44,557 bases of DNA from HIMB59 sp038124765. GTDB taxonomy: Bacteria > Pseudomonadota > Alphaproteobacteria > HIMB59. The DNA is taken from positions 1 through 44,557 of the forward strand of contig JAYPCO010000006.1 in the NCBI GenBank assembly GCA_038124765.1, in the 5' to 3' direction. The notes under the pieces were generated by a model. That model ran no database searches and was not told where the DNA came from. It saw only the letters and a list, made by a program, of their open reading frames with translations. Shown piece by piece: positions 41,297 to 44,557 of this stretch (the first letter of the stretch is position 1; every line of letters starts with the position of its first letter). A program made the position numbers and the translations under genes.

Positions 41297-43963
41297 TTGG
41301 CAAAGAAAAAAAAAACTAAATCCCAACAGCTTGATGTATTGAAGGATAAAGTTTATCCCAACATTGATATTACGGATGAGTTAGAAAAAAGTTATCTCGA
41401 TTACGCTATGAGCGTTATCGTTTCTCGTGCACTTCCCGATATTCGCGATGGATTAAAACCAGTTCACCGAAGAATTTTATATTCTATGTATGAATCTTCT
41501 TATCACCATAATAAGCCCTATAAGAAATCAGCTAGAATAGTCGGAGATGTTATGGGTAAGTATCACCCTCATGGCGACTCAGCGATTTATGAGTCCATGG
41601 TTCGTATGGCGCAAGATTTTACAATGAGACTTCCATTAATTGATGGTCAGGGTAACTATGGTTCTATGGACGGTGATCCTGCAGCGGCTATGCGTTATAC
41701 AGAAGCTCGTTTAGATAAAATTTCTGCTTATATGTTAGAGGAGTTAGAATTTGATACTGTTCAGCATCGACCTAACTACGATGAAACACTTAATGAACCT
41801 AAAGTCCTACCTTCTCGTTTTCCTAATATCTTTGTCAATGGCGCAAGTGGTATTGCAGTGGGTATGGCAACTAACATTCCTCCCCATAACTTAGGAGAGA
41901 TTATTGATGCAACTCTTTTACTAGTGGATGAACCTGATACTTCGTCTAAACAGCTCCATAAAATTGTTAAAGGTCCTGATTTTCCAACGGGTGGTATTAT
42001 TTCGGGCACTGCTGGTCTTAATTCAATGTATGAAACCGGTAGGGGAAGTGTCACTGTTTTATCTAAACTACATGAAGAAAAAATTAAAAATAGAAATGCA
42101 ATTGTGATAACAGAAATTCCTTATCTTCAAAATAAATCAAAACTTTTAGAGCGAATTGCAGAAGTCGTTAATAATAAAACAATTGAGGGAATTAGCGATA
42201 TAAGAGACGAGTCTAATAAAGAAGGTGTTCGAATTGTAATCGAGCTGAAATCTTCTGCTGTCGTTGAAATTATTAAGAACCAATTATTCCAGTACACACC
42301 GCTAAAAACCAGTTTCAGCAGTAACATGCTTGCTTTAAAAGAAACAAAGCCTTTAACCGTTACTTTAAAGGACGGCTTAAGTCATTTTATTGATTTTAGA
42401 AGAGATGTTATTACTAAACGAACTGTCTATAAGTTAAATAAAGCAAGAGAAAAGGCTAATATATTAATCGGTCTATCTATTGCTGTGAATAATATTGATG
42501 CAGTAATAGATTTAATTAAAAAATCCAAAACACCTGCAGAAGCTAAAGAAAAACTTTTAGCAACTAAATGGTCTGTAAAATCTAATATTGTTGAATATAT
42601 CAAACTTATCAACTCCAGCTTTAAAGCAACTAGTTCAAAAATTCAGTTGGATGAAGAACAAGCTAAGGCTATTTTAGAATTAAGATTACAAAAATTAACC
42701 GCTCTTGAAAGAGATGATCTCTTTAATAACTTAAAATCACTAATTGAAGATATTAACGAATACTTAAAAATTCTAAATTCTGAAAAACAATTACTCAAAG
42801 TGCTTAAAAATGAATTAATTGAAGTTAAAGATAACTTCGCAACTCCTCGTAAAACAGAAATACAAAAACATGATATAGAGGCCATTGATACTGAAGATCT
42901 TATTGTAGAGGAAGATATTGTGATTACGGTATCTCACCAAGGATATATTAAGAGAGTTTTAAAATCCTCCTACAAAGTACAAAAGAGGGGCGGTAAGGGT
43001 AAAATGGCTATGACTACCCGCGATGAAGATTTCTTAGAGCAAGTATTTGCTGCCACCACCAGAGATACAATTTTATTTTTTACTTCTGTTGGAAAAGTTT
43101 ATTCTATGAAAGCATACGAACTTCCTGCTGGCACACCCACATCCAAAGGTAAGGCTATTGTTAATTTAATTCCTATCACTAAAACTGAAAAAATTTCCTC
43201 TATTTTAACTCTTCCAAAAGATATGGATGACTTTGATAATTACAATTTAGTTTTTGCAACAAGTCTGGGAAATATCAGAAAAAATAAATTAATTGATGTA
43301 GCGATGAGTGGATCTCGTAAACTCTCCAGATCAGGTAAAACTGCTATTAAGTTAAAAACAGGAGATCGTTTAATCGGTGTAATCTCAGTTCAGGACGTAG
43401 ATGATGTTCAAATGGCAACTACAAACGGTAAATCTATTCGTTTTGCGACAAAGGATTTAAGAGAATTTACTGGTTTAGGTTCTGCAGGAGTAAGAGGAAT
43501 TAAACTTGCCAAAGACGATAAAGTGGTTTCTATTTGTAGTTTACTGCACAACAAAATTTCTATTGATGTTCGTGAGTCCTACTTAAAAGCTAGAAGCGAT
43601 GCTAAAAAAGATTTAAATAAAATTAATCCTAAATTTAAAGAATTAGCGCAGCGCGAAGAATATTTATTATCGATTACAGAAAACGGTTATGGAAAATTAA
43701 GCTCTGCTTATGAGTATAGAATTACTAATCGCGGTGGATCGGGCGTCACAAATATTACTATTACACCCAAAAATGGTCGTGTTATACAATCACTCAAAGT
43801 TAATCTCGACGATAATATAGCTTTAATTTCAGATACTGGTAAACTCTTACGCTGTAATGTGGGAGAAAATATTCGAGTTGTAGGTCGAGTTTCTCAAGGA
43901 GTGTCGGTATTTAAAGTTGCCGATAAAGAAAAAATCGTATCTGTTGCTCGCTTAGAAGATTAA
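41297..43963 (+). CDS. gyrA: DNA gyrase subunit A
   Basis: An 888-residue type IIA topoisomerase subunit. SYLDYAMSVIVSRALPDIRDGLKPVHRR, the catalytic Y134 in AMRYTEARLD, and the quinolone-region GDSAIYESMVRM (S95, E99) are present. The gyrase-specific GyrA box in the C-terminal wheel reads KRGGKGK. The start is taken as TTG 41297: there is no ATG before the conserved domain, and TTG gives MAKKKKTKSQQ, 7 nt after ssb. E99 corresponds to E. coli D87. Confidence 0.96.
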   Translation: MAKKKKTKSQQLDVLKDKVYPNIDITDELEKSYLDYAMSVIVSRALPDIRDGLKPVHRRILYSMYESSYHHNKPYKKSARIVGDVMGKYHPHGDSAIYESMVRMAQDFTMRLPLIDGQGNYGSMDGDPAAAMRYTEARLDKISAYMLEELEFDTVQHRPNYDETLNEPKVLPSRFPNIFVNGASGIAVGMATNIPPHNLGEIIDATLLLVDEPDTSSKQLHKIVKGPDFPTGGIISGTAGLNSMYETGRGSVTVLSKLHEEKIKNRNAIVITEIPYLQNKSKLLERIAEVVNNKTIEGISDIRDESNKEGVRIVIELKSSAVVEIIKNQLFQYTPLKTSFSSNMLALKETKPLTVTLKDGLSHFIDFRRDVITKRTVYKLNKAREKANILIGLSIAVNNIDAVIDLIKKSKTPAEAKEKLLATKWSVKSNIVEYIKLINSSFKATSSKIQLDEEQAKAILELRLQKLTALERDDLFNNLKSLIEDINEYLKILNSEKQLLKVLKNELIEVKDNFATPRKTEIQKHDIEAIDTEDLIVEEDIVITVSHQGYIKRVLKSSYKVQKRGGKGKMAMTTRDEDFLEQVFAATTRDTILFFTSVGKVYSMKAYELPAGTPTSKGKAIVNLIPITKTEKISSILTLPKDMDDFDNYNLVFATSLGNIRKNKLIDVAMSGSRKLSRSGKTAIKLKTGDRLIGVISVQDVDDVQMATTNGKSIRFATKDLREFTGLGSAGVRGIKLAKDDKVVSICSLLHNKISIDVRESYLKARSDAKKDLNKINPKFKELAQREEYLLSITENGYGKLSSAYEYRITNRGGSGVTNITITPKNGRVIQSLKVNLDDNIALISDTGKLLRCNVGENIRVVGRVSQGVSVFKVADKEKIVSVARLED

Positions 43964-43965
43964 TT

Positions 43966-44457
43966 ATGTCTACTAAAATTGGTATCTATCCGGGGTCTTT
44001 CGATCCTATTACTCTTGGGCATTTAGATATTATACAAAGAAGTTTACATGTCGTAGATCAGTTAGTAGTCGCTGTATCTAATAATAAATCCAAAAAACAT
44101 ATGATCTCAATTGAAGATCGTCTGACACTAGTTCAGCAAACGGTCAGTGAATTACCTGCTGAATTAAAAAATAAAATTATCATAGAAAAATTTGATAATT
44201 TATTAGTGCATTATGTGCGAGAAAAAAATGCCTCTGTTATTATCAGAGGTTTGCGAGCAGTTTCAGATTTTGAATATGAATTTTTGATGACGGGAATGAA
44301 TAGATCAATTGATAAAGATATCGAAACAATATTCCTGATGTCTTCCGAGAAGTATCATTTCATTTCATCTAGATTCATTAAAGAGATCCATCAGCTGGGC
44401 GGCGATATATCCAAAAGTGTACCCAAACCAGTCCTTGATTTCTTTGCAAAAATTTGA
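43966..44457 (+). CDS. coaD: Phosphopantetheine adenylyltransferase
   Basis: A 163-residue CoaD catalysing the next-to-last step of coenzyme A synthesis. The nucleotidyl transferase motif is YPGSFDPITLGHLDII, with the VIRGLRAVSDFEYEF segment and the ISSRFIKEIHQLGGDIS motif near the end. It begins 2 nt after gyrA, so it is co-transcribed, and ends 22 nt before tRNA-Lys. Confidence 0.97.
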   Translation: MSTKIGIYPGSFDPITLGHLDIIQRSLHVVDQLVVAVSNNKSKKHMISIEDRLTLVQQTVSELPAELKNKIIIEKFDNLLVHYVREKNASVIIRGLRAVSDFEYEFLMTGMNRSIDKDIETIFLMSSEKYHFISSRFIKEIHQLGGDISKSVPKPVLDFFAKI

Positions 44458-44479
44458 AATGTTCACACATATTCTACAC

Positions 44480-44555
44480 GGGCCCGTAGCTCAGCCGGTA
44501 GAGCACCTGACTTTTAATCAGGGTGTCACAGGTTCGAATCCTGTCGGGCTCACCA
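44480..44555 (+). tRNA. tRNA-Lys (TTT)
   Basis: It begins GGGCCCGTAGCTCAGCC and ends CGGGCTCACCA. Acceptor stem GGGCCCG/CGGGCTC pairs with one G-T, the discriminator is A and CCA is encoded. The anticodon arm CCTGA-CTTTTAA-TCAGG gives TTT, and the T arm has GGTTCGAATCC. It lies 22 nt behind coaD on the same strand. Confidence 0.97.
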
Positions 44556-44557
44556 CT

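Noticed and set aside
1..44557. CRISPR array, rRNA, insertion sequence, integrase or prophage
   Set aside because: No regularly spaced repeats, rRNA stretches, transposase motifs or phage structural genes were seen.

Overview
This is an AT-rich (roughly 30% GC by eye), very densely packed stretch of an alphaproteobacterial chromosome. The gene orders erpA-xthA | dgt-argS-x-nagZ-scpA-scpB-(x)-tatA-tatB-tatC-serS, yajC-secD-secF and uvrA | ssb-gyrA-coaD are alphaproteobacterial. The one SOS box I see (825-839) is of the alphaproteobacterial GTTC-N7-GTTC type. Low GC, short proteins, 1-4 nt gene overlaps and overlapping convergent stops suggest a streamlined marine lineage (SAR11-, HIMB59- or AEGEAN-169-like); that placement is inference. 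Four runs of exactly 100 N (1781-1880, 10877-10976, 13641-13740, 18658-18757) mark assembly gaps of unknown true size, and each interrupts a gene or its start.

Layout. 0-2.4 kb: a MOSC protein, a small membrane protein, and umuDC (translesion polymerase V) under a probable LexA box that overlaps the umuD start codon. 2.4-4.8 kb, minus strand: TrpB2-type PLP enzyme, EamA-type transporter and tRNA-Asn, the tRNA lying 8 nt from the transporter start. 4.9-8.6 kb: a tightly overlapping five-gene run (DUF1289, GFA-like, alpha/beta hydrolase, acyl-CoA ligase, DEDDh exonuclease). 8.6-11.1 kb: MFS transporter, AhpD-like and VOC proteins, a second partial VOC-like protein and tRNA-Cys.

11.1-18.7 kb is the most accessory-looking part. 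It holds an ACC deaminase with all diagnostic residues, a PuuB-like FAD oxidase, a class-III aminotransferase, a PuuA-like glutamine-synthetase homologue, an SMR-family protein without the essential TM1 glutamate, a membrane desaturase, a four-helix membrane protein and a Rieske oxygenase of the quaternary-amine type. Together these suggest scavenging of nitrogen from amines, polyamines, methylated amines or ACC. The region after the last gap (18758-18911) holds a dense run of inverted repeats.

19-44.5 kb is mainly housekeeping: a secreted protein of unknown function, pcm-like, valS, ilvD, xthA, erpA, dgt, argS, a 48-aa membrane protein where other alphaproteobacteria carry a SPOR-domain gene, nagZ, scpA, scpB, an orphan ABC ATPase, tatABC, serS, a DUF815 ATPase, yajC-secD-secF, uvrA, ssb, gyrA (TTG start), coaD and tRNA-Lys.

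No rRNA, CRISPR array, transposase, integrase or prophage gene was seen. Outside the N runs no stretch longer than about 220 bases lacks a gene.
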